From Lysobacterales bacterium (GTDB taxonomy: Bacteria > Pseudomonadota > Gammaproteobacteria > Xanthomonadales > Marinicellaceae), in contig WGBZ01000336.1 of assembly GCA_015494035.1 (NCBI GenBank), forward strand, positions 1 to 11,433: a stretch of 11,433 bases of DNA. Direction: 5' to 3'. The translations under genes were made by a program, and so were the position numbers. The notes beneath the pieces are model-generated. The model was not told the DNA's origin, searched no databases, and saw only the letters and a list, made by a program, of their open reading frames with translations. Shown here piece after piece: positions 10,352-11,433 of this stretch. Numbering within the stretch: position 1 is the first letter of the stretch; every line of letters starts with the position of its first letter.

Positions 10352-10358
10352 GAAGCTA

Positions 10359-11315
10359 TTATCCGTGTTTTTGCAGTTGTCTGCTGATGTATGTTTCCAC
10401 CCAGCTGTGCCCGCGCCAATCCGTGACAAAGCCGCAATGACCCCCTTGCGGCATTTTCAACAGGCGAATGTTTTCTTTTCCTTCCATCCGTTTGAAATCC
10501 TTTACAGGGATAATGGGGTCATCTTCAGCCGTGATTACATGGGTTGGGGCCTGTAACGCATTCAATACAGTCTCGGTTAATTCATAGCCCCGGTAATACT
10601 CGGTGGTCTTTTCAAACGGCGTGTGTTGCAGAACCAGTTCCTGGGTCAGCGCATCCAGCGAACGGTGTTTTTTCCAGCCTTTCCCTGTAAAAATTTCCGG
10701 GTAGTGTTGCTGCTTGCGCTGCAGGGACTTTTTCCATTTACGCAGAAAATAACGGCGATAAACCGGACTGGCCTCTATGGCCAACATGGCACTGCGGGGA
10801 TCCACCACCGGAGACACGGCAAACACCTGGGCCAGTTTAATCCCTTTGTCACTGGCCACGGCGTTGACCCGTATTGCAAAATTTCCACCCAGGGAAAAAC
10901 CGGCCAGAAATAAATGCCGAGGCTGGTATTTGTCTTGCAGCGTTCTCACGGCATCAGCCACTTCGTCCAGCCGGCAGGAATGAAACAGTCCCCGGTTCAG
11001 GTGGTGCGTGTTGCCGTGATCGCGAAAATTCAAGCGGGCAATGCTGATTCCCTGGCGATAAAGGGTGTCAGCCAGCAGCTGGATGTAGGTGGACTCTGAA
11101 CGCCCTTCCCAGCCATGCAACAAAACCACCAGTTGCTTTGGGACGCAATCCTCTTCTGCCGCGGCATAGCGGCACAAGAGTCTGGCATCAGGCGTTTGCA
11201 ACACGATGTCCTCGCTTTTTACCTGCACCGGGTTGCTGTGCCGCAGTCGACGTAAACGCCAGGATGAACTGGCCAGCACGCTTTGTACGTGCGGATTGTC
11301 AAGAACACGTTTCAT
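10359..11315 (-). CDS. YheT-type alpha/beta hydrolase (COG0429 family)
   Basis: Predicted serine hydrolase or esterase of the YheT/ABHD1-3 group; the natural substrate is unknown. The 318-residue product shows VVLLHGWEGRSESTYI (63-78) with the family's HGxEG, LNFRDHGNTHHLNRGLFHS (95-113) equivalent to the NFRGxxxxxxxxxxxYH region, and the nucleophile elbow GFSLGGN with S141. The acid is D265 or D266 in AEDDPIIP, and H293 in GGHCGF completes the triad. Length matches the family (about 320-340). I choose ATG 11315 because its ATGA overlaps the stop of the upstream gene; a TTG at 11324 would add three residues but has no better ribosome binding site. No strong terminator follows: only a five-pair hairpin (10325-10338) without a T-run. 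Confidence 0.9.
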   Translation of the reverse strand: MKRVLDNPHVQSVLASSSWRLRRLRHSNPVQVKSEDIVLQTPDARLLCRYAAAEEDCVPKQLVVLLHGWEGRSESTYIQLLADTLYRQGISIARLNFRDHGNTHHLNRGLFHSCRLDEVADAVRTLQDKYQPRHLFLAGFSLGGNFAIRVNAVASDKGIKLAQVFAVSPVVDPRSAMLAIEASPVYRRYFLRKWKKSLQRKQQHYPEIFTGKGWKKHRSLDALTQELVLQHTPFEKTTEYYRGYELTETVLNALQAPTHVITAEDDPIIPVKDFKRMEGKENIRLLKMPQGGHCGFVTDWRGHSWVETYISRQLQKHG

Positions 11316-11433
11316 GCTGGCCAATAGTGGTCTTTGATCAGTTGCTGCTCAATGGCTTGCTGGGCACGTTGTGCCAGGTGACGGGTTTCAGGCCGTTGGC
11401 CATCAATGGTGTTGGTAGTCAATGGCGGTAACC
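11312..11433 (-). CDS. C-terminal end of an unidentified gene, possibly a PlsC-like acyltransferase
   Basis: An open frame enters from the right edge (first full codon at 11431) and runs 39 codons to TGA at 11314-11312, overlapping the ATG of the YheT-type hydrolase as ATGA. The visible end begins LPPLTT, then has a charged, alanine- and glutamine-rich stretch that looks helical, ending HYWPA. The LPPxxT start followed by a helix is reminiscent of the C-terminus of 1-acylglycerol-3-phosphate acyltransferases, but this is weak. The other two minus-strand frames hit stops within the first ten codons. The overlap argues that this is a real gene co-transcribed with the hydrolase. Confidence 0.5.
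   Translation of the reverse strand, partial: LPPLTTNTIDGQRPETRHLAQRAQQAIEQQLIKDHYWPA

Overview
The window reads as ordinary chromosome of a Gram-negative gammaproteobacterium outside the Enterobacterales. The signs are an LPS Kdo transferase (WaaA), oxygen-dependent HemF, a proteobacterial ferrochelatase, a TsaC-type YrdC protein next to hemF as in many gammaproteobacteria, and moderately GC-rich, tightly packed genes. I cannot name the genus. I see no tRNA, rRNA, CRISPR array, insertion sequence or phage gene.

Left half (1-5402, plus strand): a compact set of topA (DNA topoisomerase I, zinc-finger-free with a lysine-rich tail), tsaC (tRNA threonylcarbamoyladenosine synthesis), hemF (coproporphyrinogen III oxidase) and waaA (Kdo transferase). 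Spacing is tight (42 nt, 32 nt, then a 4-nt TTGA overlap), so at least tsaC-hemF-waaA and probably all four are co-transcribed.

Right half (5414-11433, minus strand, read right to left): the end of an unidentified gene overlaps a YheT-type alpha/beta hydrolase by ATGA. A 123-nt gap with a candidate promoter follows. Then come a large TPR protein with a degenerate sulfotransferase-like C-terminal domain, uppP (undecaprenyl-diphosphatase), hemH (ferrochelatase, GTG start) and a second alpha/beta hydrolase of the SERHL type. TPR gene-uppP-hemH-hydrolase looks like one operon. The two halves converge with 11 nt between stop codons, and both stops lie in one small hairpin.

Functionally the window mixes DNA topology, tRNA modification, two late heme-synthesis steps (hemF and hemH, on opposite strands) and envelope lipid/LPS metabolism (waaA, uppP). 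Nothing here is a clear new defence or mobile system. The items most worth a second look are the TPR/pseudo-sulfotransferase protein, a compensated double frameshift that exactly erases the WPGPxT motif of TsaC, and a correctly phased dnaX-like slippery heptamer at the start of the TopA tail.
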